Shown here piece by piece: positions 1 through 8,430 of a stretch of DNA of 64,000 bases. Under the pieces are notes generated by a model. It did not search any database. It was not told where the DNA came from and saw only the letters and a list, made by a program, of their open reading frames with translations. The stretch's first letter is position 1. The number at the start of each line of letters is the position of its first letter. The stretch spans positions 1-64,000 of the forward strand of contig JAHREW010000030.1 of NCBI GenBank assembly GCA_020883125.1, written 5' to 3'. Both the position numbers and the translations under genes were made by a program. This DNA comes from Microcoleus sp. CAWBG506. GTDB lineage: Bacteria; Cyanobacteriota; Cyanobacteriia; Cyanobacteriales; Microcoleaceae.

Positions 1-20
1 ACCGCCAGGGTGGTTAAGTC

Positions 21-87
21 GTGGGGTGGGGGCGGGTTTATAGAATTTGTCTATACCGATGAAAGATATCGGTGAACCCGCCCCTAC
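21..87. repeat. ~67-bp GGGCGGGTT-ended element, copy 1
   Basis: The segment begins with a G-rich arm (gtggggtgggggcgggttta) and ends with a C-rich arm (gaacccgcccctac), so the ends can pair. The AT-rich middle has its own small palindrome, accgatgaaagatatcggt. Similar elements lie at 42988, 43091, 46196 and 62802. The form is that of a non-coding MITE or repetitive palindrome. No coding capacity is seen. Confidence 0.75.
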
Positions 88-116
88 AAAATCTGCCCTA
101 ATCGCCTTGGCAGTTG

Positions 117-866
117 CTATAACTTATGCAAAAAATCTTGACGGGATTTAGATACCCGCTCGTACACTTTAGCTACAGTCTTTTTAGCTTTGTTTCTGGA
201 TTTACTTCCTTTTTGTTTTTGGGCCAGCTTTTGTTGCTTGCGTTTGAGATTTTTTTCATGCTTGGCTAGGTGCTTAGGATTACTGTATTTAGATACTTTA
301 GTACCATCACTGGTGATAGCAAAATGAGTCAATCCTAGGTCAATTCCAATTACTTTACCCTCTGTTGAAACTATTGGGTTTTCACCTTCAGTCTCTGTCA
401 ATATTGATGCGAAGTATTTTCCTGATGGTTCTAAGCTGACCGTTACAGTCTTAATTATTCCTTCAATATCCCTATGCAGCTTAGCCTGGATTTTACCGAC
501 TTTGCCAGGAAATTGAACAAGCCTCTTAAATACTTTCACATTTTGAGGATACTGAATTGACTGCTTGCCGTGTTTTGATTTGTAACGCGGGAATCTAGCA
601 CGACCTGCAAAAAAGTTTTTATAGGCTGTTGTTAGATTTAGCGTTGTTGCTTGCAAAACTTGGCTGTAACATTCAGATAACCATACCGTTTCTTCTGCTT
701 TTTTCAGATGGGGTAAGAAGGCATTAAGTGCTGACTGACCGAGGCTTTTTCCAGTTTCTTTGTAAGTCTCGATTGATTTATTTAGAGCGTAGTTCCACCA
801 CCATCTAGCACAACCGAAGTGCTGAGATAGCACCTTAGCAAGATTTGGAAATTTCCGTTCCTCCAA
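117..866 (-). pseudogene. tnpB: Truncated TnpB (IS200/IS605 OrfB) remnant
   Basis: This is a remnant of the IS605-type RNA-guided nuclease TnpB. The helical motif FGCARWWWNYAL (about residues 18-29) and the RuvC-I motif IGIDLGLTHFAI with its catalytic Asp (about residues 173-184) are present. The protein stops at FLHKL, just after the linker that normally precedes RuvC-II, so the RuvC-II Glu, the four-Cys zinc finger and the RuvC-III Asp are all missing. The usual first dozen residues also look replaced. At 249 residues it is well short of the roughly 400 usual for the family. It cannot be an active nuclease. No tnpA is nearby. Confidence 0.85.
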
Positions 867-879
867 TTTCCCAGCCTTT

Positions 880-930
880 CATCCCACCGCTAAACTGGGT
901 ACAGTTATAGCGGGGGACTTCCCGGCGAGT
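880..930. mobile_element. Probable IS200/IS605 left-end palindromic sequence
   Basis: Upstream of the tnpB remnant lies imperfectly self-complementary DNA around ccgctaaactggg and gcgggggacttcccggcga. This resembles the subterminal hairpins at the ends of cyanobacterial IS605-type elements. It joins directly onto ISL3-like coding sequence, which suggests the IS605 unit inserted into an older element. The exact end cannot be fixed without a reference copy. Confidence 0.45.
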
Positions 931-1017
931 AGTTAAAATAATAAATTGTAATTCTGTTGAATAACTAAAAACAGTGACATTGGGCAAATTTAATAAACTA
1001 TCTAGATTAAAATCCAT
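916..1017 (-). pseudogene. 5' fragment of an ISL3-family transposase
   Basis: The peptide starts MDFNLDSLLNLPNVTVFSYS, which matches the usual start of cyanobacterial ISL3-family transposases. Similarity is lost after about 33 codons, where the sequence enters the IS605-type end region. The ORF stays open to about 835, but the rest does not look like ISL3 protein. The zinc finger and DDE core are absent, so it is non-functional. It marks the 5' part of an older insertion sequence later interrupted or deleted. Confidence 0.6.
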
Positions 1018-1028
1018 ATCTAGTCAGA

Positions 1029-1060
1029 GGGTATAATGTAGCGATGGCTACATTATACCC
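1029..1060. promoter_or_regulatory. Perfect 14-bp inverted repeat with a -10 box on each strand
   Basis: GGGTATAATGTAGC, a 4-nt loop GATG, then GCTACATTATACCC form a perfect 14-bp inverted repeat. Each arm contains TATAAT, so a -10-like hexamer reads on both strands. It lies just upstream of the ISL3 fragment (minus) and beyond the 3' end of the mscS gene. It may be a transposase promoter/operator or an element end. No convincing -35 box was found. Confidence 0.4.
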
Positions 1061-1139
1061 CAAGTTGCCGGAAGAGCCGATATTGCGAGACGATTGGCAT
1101 CGACGGAATAGCGTAGGGAGGCGACATATTCGCCGATCG

Positions 1140-2762
1140 TCAATGAGACAAATACGACTGACGCAAATGCCAGACGATTTCACGCCGCATTTCGCTGAGA
1201 ATCCGCTGTCCCCGTTCACAATGTTCTAGCTTGATGTCATCGACATAGAACCGCACCAGCGTCTCTCGCGTGTAATCTCCATTCAGGTCATTGATCCAGA
1301 TTTTGGGGTCTTGCCATTCATTGCGTGAACTCTTGAAGTTTTCTCGCAACCATTCGCGAAAGCCTTCTACCAGATCGTCTAATCGCGTTTCTAACCCTTT
1401 GGGATTACTGATTGCCCAAAACAGCTTGTTGACTTTGATCTTCAACAAATCAATCTTCTGTTCCCACTCTTGCTTCAACATTTGCTGGTCTTCTTGAAAT
1501 AGGTCAGGGTCTTTCAACCAGTATTGATACCAACGGCGTATCAGCCCAATCAACGTACTATCGGATAATGTTCCCGTAGCTTCACCGATCGAGCGTCTGC
1601 GACGGTCATGTCGATCGGACTTTTTTGATTCCATTCCAATCTTTTGACAAAGTTCCAGATAGTATGCTTGCACTGTTCGCCGCTCCTCTACATCTAATCC
1701 GCCCCTTTCTAATTGGGAGATGAGATCGGCTAGGTGCGCCAAACCCATTTCAATCTCAGCTAGTACAGTATTCACCTTAGACTCAGCTAACAAGCGTTGC
1801 CGTCCCGCCTCTCGCTTCTGTTGCGATTTTACCCCAGGTAAAGAGTAGCCATAAAACTGGTCAACTAATTCTAACTTCTTGTCTATTTCGCCCATAGTAT
1901 CGGGGTGCGCCAGCACGACTTTTTCAATCATGGAGATGGCTAGAGCCGGGGCAACATCTGCTTTGATGGGAATGGCGATCGTGTAGTAGTAATGATTGGT
2001 CGGACGGCTGAGGTTAATAATGTTCTGCCCTTCAAACGCGGCATTGGGAATGTAAATCTGTGAGTGCGTGTCAATGAGATACAGTTCGGTTAATCGCAGC
2101 CCAATGTGTTTGATCACACCTCTTTTACCGTTGGCTAGCTCAATCACATCCCCAAAGCGAAACGGTGTATCGATGAGCAAGACTAACCCACTGAAGAAGT
2201 TTGCCAGAATATCTTTTAGCGCAAACCCCAAGATAAAACTCAATCCTCCGATTGCAACTAACAAACCTTGGATGTCAACACCTAACGCTTGGAGAAACAG
2301 TAGTCCACCCACCAAGTAAACAATTAAAGGGAGAACATTTTGTAGGATGGGAGCGAGAACATCATCCCACATTGCCTCGGAGCGTGTGGCATACTGCCTA
2401 AAAGCATAGCTCACAACCTCAGTAAGCAATTGAACTACCCAAAAGGAGGCGACAAGGATAAGAAAAGCGGTCAAGCCTCGCTCGAACCAAGTAATGTAAC
2501 TTGTAGGAGTAACAGATAGCTTCAGTAATGCCAGCTTCAAACCGCTCGCGAACACAATGAGTGTCAGCGGCGTTTCTGAGACGTTGAGTGCAACTAACGC
2601 CAGGTCGGAGGTAAATACACGGAAAACCCTCCGCAAAATACCAAAAAGTAGGTAGAGAACAATAACGACAACACCAAGAATGCCGAAGTTAAGCAAAAAT
2701 GCACCCCATCCTGGAGCAGGAAAAATGGCTAACAGAAACGTATAACTGCTGATCGTCGTCAT
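1140..2762 (-). CDS. MscS-family mechanosensitive ion channel
   Basis: This predicted inner-membrane tension-gated channel protects against hypo-osmotic shock. Hydrophobic segments lie at about residues 20-42, 60-80, 95-120 and 142-160. The MscS pore helix is at about 165-198 (GGLSFILGFALKDILANFF), and the beta domain at about 200-260 includes FRFGDVIEL, RGVIKHIGLR and the YIPNAAF motif. At 540 residues it is longer than minimal MscS (about 286) because of a charged helical C-terminal extension from about residue 290. The gene ends near decayed insertion-sequence DNA but itself looks intact. Confidence 0.9.
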   Translation of the reverse strand: MTTISSYTFLLAIFPAPGWGAFLLNFGILGVVVIVLYLLFGILRRVFRVFTSDLALVALNVSETPLTLIVFASGLKLALLKLSVTPTSYITWFERGLTAFLILVASFWVVQLLTEVVSYAFRQYATRSEAMWDDVLAPILQNVLPLIVYLVGGLLFLQALGVDIQGLLVAIGGLSFILGFALKDILANFFSGLVLLIDTPFRFGDVIELANGKRGVIKHIGLRLTELYLIDTHSQIYIPNAAFEGQNIINLSRPTNHYYYTIAIPIKADVAPALAISMIEKVVLAHPDTMGEIDKKLELVDQFYGYSLPGVKSQQKREAGRQRLLAESKVNTVLAEIEMGLAHLADLISQLERGGLDVEERRTVQAYYLELCQKIGMESKKSDRHDRRRRSIGEATGTLSDSTLIGLIRRWYQYWLKDPDLFQEDQQMLKQEWEQKIDLLKIKVNKLFWAISNPKGLETRLDDLVEGFREWLRENFKSSRNEWQDPKIWINDLNGDYTRETLVRFYVDDIKLEHCERGQRILSEMRREIVWHLRQSYLSH

Positions 2763-2916
2763 TTGGTAACCGACTCCATATATCCGTAAAGTATGTAAAA
2801 ATGGTGCTTGACATAGTTTTAGATAAGTGTTAATTAATGAAAGGGATGCTCTTTCAAAAATAGAAATATAAAAAAACTAAAACAAGCATTTAGCTGCTGG
2901 ATTTGCTAGAGAAAAC

Positions 2917-2979
2917 TTCACAGTCGCCACGAAGCACAGTTGCTTCACAGTCGCCACGAAGCAGAGTTGCTTCACAGTC
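2917..2979. repeat. 27-bp tandem repeat (2.3 copies) upstream of the EamA genes
   Basis: A unit beginning ttcacagtcgccacgaag occurs twice (2917-2943 and 2944-2970), with a partial third (2971-2979). The copies differ at one base. It lies between the divergently transcribed mscS-like and EamA genes, about 40 bp before the EamA start, so changes in copy number could affect that promoter region. No function is known. Confidence 0.8.
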
Positions 2980-3018
2980 TATCATAAGTTTTTCTGTTTT
3001 ATATTTGTTTCACCCCTG

Positions 3019-3963
3019 ATGAATGAATCCAATAAAACGACGATGGCGATCGCCTCGTTACTTGTCGGTGTAGTCGCCATATCTTTTGGCTCTATCTTCA
3101 TTAGATGGAGTGAAGCTGAACTCAGCCCCAATGCTACAATATTTAATCGCTTTTGGCTAGGTAGTGTCGTCTTCGGGCTGTGGCAAGGATACAAGGCGAT
3201 ACGTCAGAGACTTTCTGGTGACAAACCCGTTCAACAGCACTCATACACCAGTCAGGAGCTTTTGCTATTGCTGGGTGCTGGGACTTTTTTTGCTGCCACC
3301 TTATCCTTTGTAGCTTGGTCGCTGACTCAAACCAGCATCGCTATCTCGACAATCCTACATAATCTCGCCCCGATATTTACCAGCTTAGGATCGTGGTTGT
3401 TATTCGGTCAAGGCTTTAACCGCCAATTTCTGATTGGGATGGTCATCGCCATTGGGGGAGCGATCGCCATTGAAATCCAGGAGATCCAAATCGCCACTGG
3501 TGAAGTCACAGGAGGCATAGCAGCCATCCTCTCTGCGGTTTTCTTGGGTGCATACCTGCTGGTGATAGAACAACTGAGAACCAAATTTGACCCCATCACA
3601 ATTCAGTTGTGGGTTTGTGCGATCGCTACTTTATCCATCTTGCCCATGCTTGTGTTCACTGGCGATCGGCTTTTTCCTTCTTCAGTCAATGGGTGGCTGT
3701 TCGTCATTTTTCTCGCCCTCGTCTGCCAAGTTTTAGGTCAGGGACTTTTAACATATAGCGTTGCTCGGTTGTCCTCAGTGGTTGTCTCCTTAGTACATTT
3801 GTTAGAGCCAGTATTTAGCAGCATTTTGGCTTGGGCCCTATTTTGGGAAAAGTTAAGTTTCTCGAATTGGGTAGGTTTTGCCCTAGTTCTCATCGGTCTA
3901 TACCTAGCTGTATCTAGCCAAGTGGCTGTTCATCTCCCACAAAATCGGCTAGAGAGCGGGTAG
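3019..3963 (+). CDS. EamA/DMT-family transporter, copy 1
   Basis: This is a drug/metabolite transporter superfamily permease of 314 residues with about ten predicted membrane helices, made of two EamA repeats. Typical features are the first-helix pattern SFGSIFIRWSEAELSP, the mid-protein IGMVIAIGGAIAIE, and LLEPVFSSILAWALFWE in the second repeat. Substrate cannot be inferred; family members export amino acids or other metabolites. A clearly related paralogue follows after 61 bp in the same direction, probably as one transcription unit. Confidence 0.9.
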   Translation: MNESNKTTMAIASLLVGVVAISFGSIFIRWSEAELSPNATIFNRFWLGSVVFGLWQGYKAIRQRLSGDKPVQQHSYTSQELLLLLGAGTFFAATLSFVAWSLTQTSIAISTILHNLAPIFTSLGSWLLFGQGFNRQFLIGMVIAIGGAIAIEIQEIQIATGEVTGGIAAILSAVFLGAYLLVIEQLRTKFDPITIQLWVCAIATLSILPMLVFTGDRLFPSSVNGWLFVIFLALVCQVLGQGLLTYSVARLSSVVVSLVHLLEPVFSSILAWALFWEKLSFSNWVGFALVLIGLYLAVSSQVAVHLPQNRLESG

Positions 3964-4024
3964 TCACCATTACTGTTTGTTTCAACGGTGAAAAAGACTT
4001 GGCTCAAAAAATCAGCACAACTAG

Positions 4025-5014
4025 ATGTCAACACATTTGTTAAAAAGTATGACAGCCAAACTGGAATTAGCACAGCAACCGTTGTCCAGAACACCAACTT
4101 GGATCGCAACTGCTTCATTATTTGCCAGCCTAATCCCCCTATCTTTAGCACCAATCCTCGTCAAATTGTGCGAACAAGAAATAGGTTCAAATGCCGTAGC
4201 ATTCCATCGTGGCTGGATCGCTACCATCATCTTTGGGTTGTTGAGCGGACTTGAAGCTTTGGGTCGCCAAAAATCTGATAACCAACCCGTAGAACAGAAG
4301 CCTTTTACCAGACGAGAATTGGGGCTATTGGTAGCATTGGGAACTTTCGGAGCGACCTACTTTCTCCTATGGTCTTTGTCGCTGACTCAAACCAACGTTG
4401 CCAACGTTACGTTATTTTGTGGTTTGAACCCACTGTTTGTCGGTTTGGGGGGGTGGTTGTTATTAGGTCGGAGCTATAATAGCAGATTCATTATTGGCAT
4501 GATCATGGCACTGGGGGGAGCGATCGCTATGGGATTGGATGACGTGCAGTTCGCCACTAATCAAGTACAAGGTAATGCCCTCGCCTTGCTATCGGGGATT
4601 TGTTTTGCTGCGTATCTGATACTGCTAGAACTGCTACGAGAACGATTTACCACGGCAACCTTATTGCTGTGGCGCTGCGCCTTCACGACTATGTTTGCGT
4701 TTCCCGTCCTCGCACTCGCCGAAGAAACATTGTTTCCCCATTCCTGGATGGGGTGGTTTTTCGTAATTTTGCAAGCCATCTTGTGTCAAGTGTTGGGTCA
4801 AGGACTTTTGGCTTACAGCCTCAGCCAACTGTCGTCAGGATTCGTCGCCGTCACGCTGCTTGGGGAGCCAGTCCTTGCCTCAATCTTCGCTTGGGTAATT
4901 TTCTCTGAACGCTTGGGTTTCCTTGACTTGGTGGCGTTTGTCGTGATTTTATGCGGTATCTATGTAGCTCAATCGAGTCAATCTGCTGTTAAAGAAACCA
5001 GCGAGGTAGCGTAA
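4025..5014 (+). CDS. EamA/DMT-family transporter, copy 2
   Basis: A second ten-helix EamA permease (329 residues), plainly paralogous to the gene upstream. Shared blocks include LSLTQTNVANVT, RFIIGMIMALGGAIA and CQVLGQGLLAYSLSQLSS. The pair arose by tandem duplication and has since diverged. A start at 4049 (MTAKLE) is also possible, since the first eight residues are not needed for the first helix. Substrate unknown. The two could form a heterodimer, as some small DMT proteins do, but both are full length and may work alone. Confidence 0.88.
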   Translation: MSTHLLKSMTAKLELAQQPLSRTPTWIATASLFASLIPLSLAPILVKLCEQEIGSNAVAFHRGWIATIIFGLLSGLEALGRQKSDNQPVEQKPFTRRELGLLVALGTFGATYFLLWSLSLTQTNVANVTLFCGLNPLFVGLGGWLLLGRSYNSRFIIGMIMALGGAIAMGLDDVQFATNQVQGNALALLSGICFAAYLILLELLRERFTTATLLLWRCAFTTMFAFPVLALAEETLFPHSWMGWFFVILQAILCQVLGQGLLAYSLSQLSSGFVAVTLLGEPVLASIFAWVIFSERLGFLDLVAFVVILCGIYVAQSSQSAVKETSEVA

Positions 5015-5212
5015 TTAATGCGCGATCGCTATGATTGTCACTTCGGGGACAGTATCAAACTAGGCAACAACTAAATCTGTAACTAATCGAGGATGAAAAA
5101 GAGTACATTATCCACACAGGATACAAGGCTGCCACGCCAAAAATTGAGAAAAGTTAAGCGTAGGAAAAATTAGTTTCGGCTTTGGTTGTTTTCGATTCCC
5201 CGCGATCGCCAG

Positions 5213-7294
5213 CTATCCTCCAACTGGGGATGAAATAGCAGAGACGACGTTCAGGTTAGCAACCAACCCATACGTCGATACATACTCTTCTAATTCTGCT
5301 AAATCAACACTGCCATTTTTGTCGGTGTCAAGAATATTAAACAGATAATCAGTGACGTACCTTCTAACTTCTTCCGAGCTACGTTCGCCTGTTGTCATAT
5401 CTTCGATTAGCCCTAACAACTCCATAATTTCGGAGGGTTCTAGCGACTTACTGCCATCCGTATCCAATTCCAGGAAAAGCTTTTTAACATCTTCTGTTGC
5501 CACTCTCGAAGAGCGGAGTGTTTCTCTCAATATGTCATTGCCAAATGAAGTCATAAACAATATCTGCTCGATGAGTGGGATACAGAAAAAGCCCAGTGAT
5601 GCCCAAAAAACTGCATACTTGACATCCGCAGTAGTTGCACTAACACCGATGAAAAGAGCAGCCCACAGGAAAAAGTTTGGGTTCACAAGCAGGATATAAG
5701 CATCCCGAGCTTCTGCCTTACTTAGCTTGCCCTTTGTAAATACAGAGGTTAATGTAGCTGCTACGCGCATCGAGACAAAGACTAGGGTGGCAATTGCCAG
5801 TTGTTGCAGACAAGCTAGCGATCGCGCTGTATCCGTTGAGGAAAATATATCGCTGAGGAATGTTGATGGAGTAAACTGAAACCCTGTTGCCAAAGCCATG
5901 AATGCAACAGCCAGCACGCCGATGAATTTCCAGTTCTTACTGTGGTGGTTTGATTCAACCGGAGATTTGTCACGCCAAAACTGGGCGATCGCACCCGGTA
6001 TTGCCAGACCTAAAATTAAAATGACTCCGAAAAAGATCAAACTGTCAACATTAATGGGTAAATTAGCAACCTTTAATGTCGCTAGCAGCGCCAGAGGCGC
6101 AACGATTGATAGCGTTCTTGACAACAGGGCTGAGGGATAAAGATTACCGCCCCAAAGCACGGATAAAACTGGGGAAGTCAAGGCTGGCGGAACCATCCAA
6201 AACAGCACCCACAAAACTTTGTACAAATCGGCTTCGCTTTGATACAAAAATCCAGAAAATATTAATAACAGCCCAATTATCCATCGCACTGCCATCCACC
6301 CGTAAACTAGATACTTCACAGTTGAAGTTACTTTACGTTTACTCGCTGCAAAGTCAATGTCTAGGTAGGTATAAAACGTTGAGGCAGCCAGACACGCAAC
6401 AATTATTGCTCGAAATAGCGCTGACGGAATCCCTCCTGCTGCGGCGCTGATTGCCCCTACCAAACTTCCCAGCAAGAAGGCGGTGGCATAGATCAAAATC
6501 GCCCACATAATTGAAAGATCGTTGAGTTCTTTTCGCAGGGCTGCTGTCCCACCCGATTCCTTGTCGCGAAACTTGACGAGTTCCACACCACTGAGAGCTT
6601 TACCATTGGGTAGTTTCAGGTGTTTATAAGCTGTCGGTGGTAAGCCACTTAAATAAAGGGCTAAAGGCTCCAATACATATTGGTGGCACACTACGAGAAC
6701 AGTTTCTCCCCGTTCCAAGTGCGGTACAATTTTGTCTTCGTAGAAACGGGCAGCGCGAGCGTAAACTTGGGAAATCTTTTCGCCTGCTGGGGGTGCTTCG
6801 TTGTGTGAGTGCAACATTTCCTCGAAGCCTTCGTAGCCCAGGGCTAGACGCAGCAGATTTAGGTTGCGACCCGCAAAAATGCCAAAGGATTTTTCGCTAA
6901 TTCGATGGTCGATTTGAACAGGGATATCGGGCGACTTTAGGGCTTGACTTTCAGCAAGGGCGATTTCACAGGTTTGCCGCGCCCGTCTCATGTGGGAGAC
7001 GTATACTGCATCAAATTTTGTACCTTTTTTCTTGAGGTCAACACCGGCACGGCGTGCCTGCAACCGGCCAAAGGAGGTGAGGTCAACATCCAGAACTCCC
7101 GCAAAAATGTTGCGTTCGTTACTGGTACTTTCACCGTGACGAATGAAGTAGACACGTCCTAGTTGTTCTGCATTGAATTCTGTTTGTGAATTCGCAGAAG
7201 TTCCTGTGGCTGCATCCGGGAATTTACCTGCAACTTCGATCGCTCCATTTTCGGTACTTTCTTCTACCTGGTCATCTAAGTTCCTAGTATTCAT
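5213..7294 (-). CDS. Histidine phosphatase + polytopic membrane domain + EF-hand pair
   Basis: An unusual 693-residue composite. Residues about 46-230 form a phosphoglycerate-mutase-like histidine phosphatase: RHGE with the phospho-acceptor His at about 53, and the distal VVCHQ. Residues about 262-590 are strongly hydrophobic with roughly eight to ten helices. The C-terminus (about 610-690) has two EF-hand loops: DTDGSKSLEPSE, with Lys at the usual Gly position 6, and the canonical DTDKNGSVDLAE. This suggests a membrane phosphatase whose activity or transport function responds to Ca2+. The substrate is unknown. No operon partner is evident, as the neighbours are convergent EamA genes and rimI across a 305-bp gap. 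Confidence 0.85.
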   Translation of the reverse strand: MNTRNLDDQVEESTENGAIEVAGKFPDAATGTSANSQTEFNAEQLGRVYFIRHGESTSNERNIFAGVLDVDLTSFGRLQARRAGVDLKKKGTKFDAVYVSHMRRARQTCEIALAESQALKSPDIPVQIDHRISEKSFGIFAGRNLNLLRLALGYEGFEEMLHSHNEAPPAGEKISQVYARAARFYEDKIVPHLERGETVLVVCHQYVLEPLALYLSGLPPTAYKHLKLPNGKALSGVELVKFRDKESGGTAALRKELNDLSIMWAILIYATAFLLGSLVGAISAAAGGIPSALFRAIIVACLAASTFYTYLDIDFAASKRKVTSTVKYLVYGWMAVRWIIGLLLIFSGFLYQSEADLYKVLWVLFWMVPPALTSPVLSVLWGGNLYPSALLSRTLSIVAPLALLATLKVANLPINVDSLIFFGVILILGLAIPGAIAQFWRDKSPVESNHHSKNWKFIGVLAVAFMALATGFQFTPSTFLSDIFSSTDTARSLACLQQLAIATLVFVSMRVAATLTSVFTKGKLSKAEARDAYILLVNPNFFLWAALFIGVSATTADVKYAVFWASLGFFCIPLIEQILFMTSFGNDILRETLRSSRVATEDVKKLFLELDTDGSKSLEPSEIMELLGLIEDMTTGERSSEEVRRYVTDYLFNILDTDKNGSVDLAELEEYVSTYGLVANLNVVSAISSPVGG

Positions 7295-7599
7295 GATTCA
7301 CTTTAGCCTTAAGCAGGATTTAGATTCTTTTCTCAGCTTGAAGTTCACAACTTCAATTCAGATTATTTAAAGATATGTCGCACTCTACCATGACACGTGG
7401 GTATTTGACAGTGCTCAGTTATACAGGGATTTTCAAGTTTGTGGGTATGCGAAACCGGGTTTCTGGAGTGTACTCGATCGATCTGAAATTTGCTGTAAAT
7501 TTACAATTATCTCACTCACCCGCCTCTACCAAATCTGGGCGAGGCCTTTTTTTACAAAAATTATTAATTAGAGGCACAATTTATCTCACTCACCCGCCT
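7295..7599. other. 305-bp intergenic region with short repeats
   Basis: No convincing gene is seen. The region holds one half of the CCGGGTTTCT repeat family (about 7459-7475), a direct repeat atctcactcacccgcctct (about 7508 and 7583), and a weak hairpin gcctc...gaggc followed by seven T at 7522-7553. That hairpin reads as a plus-strand terminator, but no plus-strand gene leads into it. Confidence 0.5.
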
Positions 7600-8319
7600 C
7601 TATAACTCAAAATTATCGATCGCCCAATGCCATTTTTTTTGATGCAGCCGATCGCACATCTGCACTTTCTCAACCGTCAAATATTGCTGAAATTCCGGTT
7701 TTTCCAGACCGCTGCGCCACATCACCAGAGCATCTTCTCCAGTGTCTTCGTAGTATCGTTTCCGCCGTCCTGCTTCTTTAAAACCAAATTTTTTGTACAG
7801 GGAAACTGCCGCTAAATTCGAGTCCCGCACCTCTAAAGTCGATCGCTCTAATTGTCTGTCGTGAGCCGATTTTAGCAAAGCCAAAAGCAGAGCTTGTCCC
7901 AAACCCTGACGTTGAAACTGAGGATGAATTGCCAGCATGATAATGTGAGCTTCCTCTAAAATTGCCCACAAACAACCGATACCGATGAGTAGGGGCGGTG
8001 GATGGTGCGTGCCCGCCCGGTTCTGTAGGGGCGGTGGATGGTGCGTGCCCGCCCGGTTCTGTAGGGGCGGTGGATGGTGCGTGCCCGCCCGGTTCTGTAG
8101 GGGCGGTGGATGGTGCGTGCCCGCCCGGTTCTGTAGGGGCGGTGGATGGTGCGTGCCCGCCCCCTCCCATGTCCATAAACCTAATAAATCGCTGTTAGGA
8201 CTCTCTAGCTCGCGCCTGTAGCCTTCGATCGCCCAAATTCCCCCAAAACAGAGGCGATCGAGTTCTACGGCATCAGGCAGGTGTTCTGGGGTCAGAGGTT
8301 TGATTTCGAGAAAACGCAC
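7600..8319 (-). CDS. rimI: GNAT acetyltransferase, RimI-like, with in-frame repeat insertion
   Basis: This is probably ribosomal-protein-alanine N-acetyltransferase or a close relative. The GNAT fold is seen in LTPEHLPDAVELDRLCF at the N-terminus, LAIHPQFQRQGLGQALL (acetyl-CoA loop, about residues 129-145) and RDSNLAAVSLYKKFGF. Length is 239, against roughly 150-190 for the family. The excess is a run of 12-residue units AGTHHPPPLQNR at about residues 54-110, encoded by a 36-bp tandem DNA repeat. It lies at a strand boundary before IGIGCLWAI, so the fold may tolerate it. Not in an obvious operon. Confidence 0.8.
   Translation of the reverse strand: MRFLEIKPLTPEHLPDAVELDRLCFGGIWAIEGYRRELESPNSDLLGLWTWEGAGTHHPPPLQNRAGTHHPPPLQNRAGTHHPPPLQNRAGTHHPPPLQNRAGTHHPPPLLIGIGCLWAILEEAHIIMLAIHPQFQRQGLGQALLLALLKSAHDRQLERSTLEVRDSNLAAVSLYKKFGFKEAGRRKRYYEDTGEDALVMWRSGLEKPEFQQYLTVEKVQMCDRLHQKKWHWAIDNFEL
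7990..8162. repeat. 36-bp tandem repeat (4.8 copies) inside rimI
   Basis: The unit starts taggggcggtggatggtgcg and is 36 bp long. Four full copies begin at 7990, 8026, 8062 and 8098, with a 29-bp partial copy from 8134. The copies appear identical, which implies recent expansion. Length is a multiple of three and no stop arises in the rimI frame. Its taggggcgg...cccgccc ends resemble the GGGCGGGTT repeat family found between genes here. Confidence 0.95.
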
Positions 8320-8430
8320 AGGGGATTTTAGATTTTAGAATTACTCAAAAGCATCAATCTGGGCGCTGATGACCCAATTGCTTGCGGTCAATTGTACACT
8401 GGGAAAGACTGTAAAGATAGTTATGGCGCG

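Noticed and set aside
835-915. Continuation of the ISL3 peptide
   Set aside because: After about 33 codons the reading frame enters IS605 end DNA and no longer resembles ISL3 protein.
7990-8162. Possible CRISPR array
   Set aside because: Units are directly adjacent with no spacers and lie inside a coding frame.
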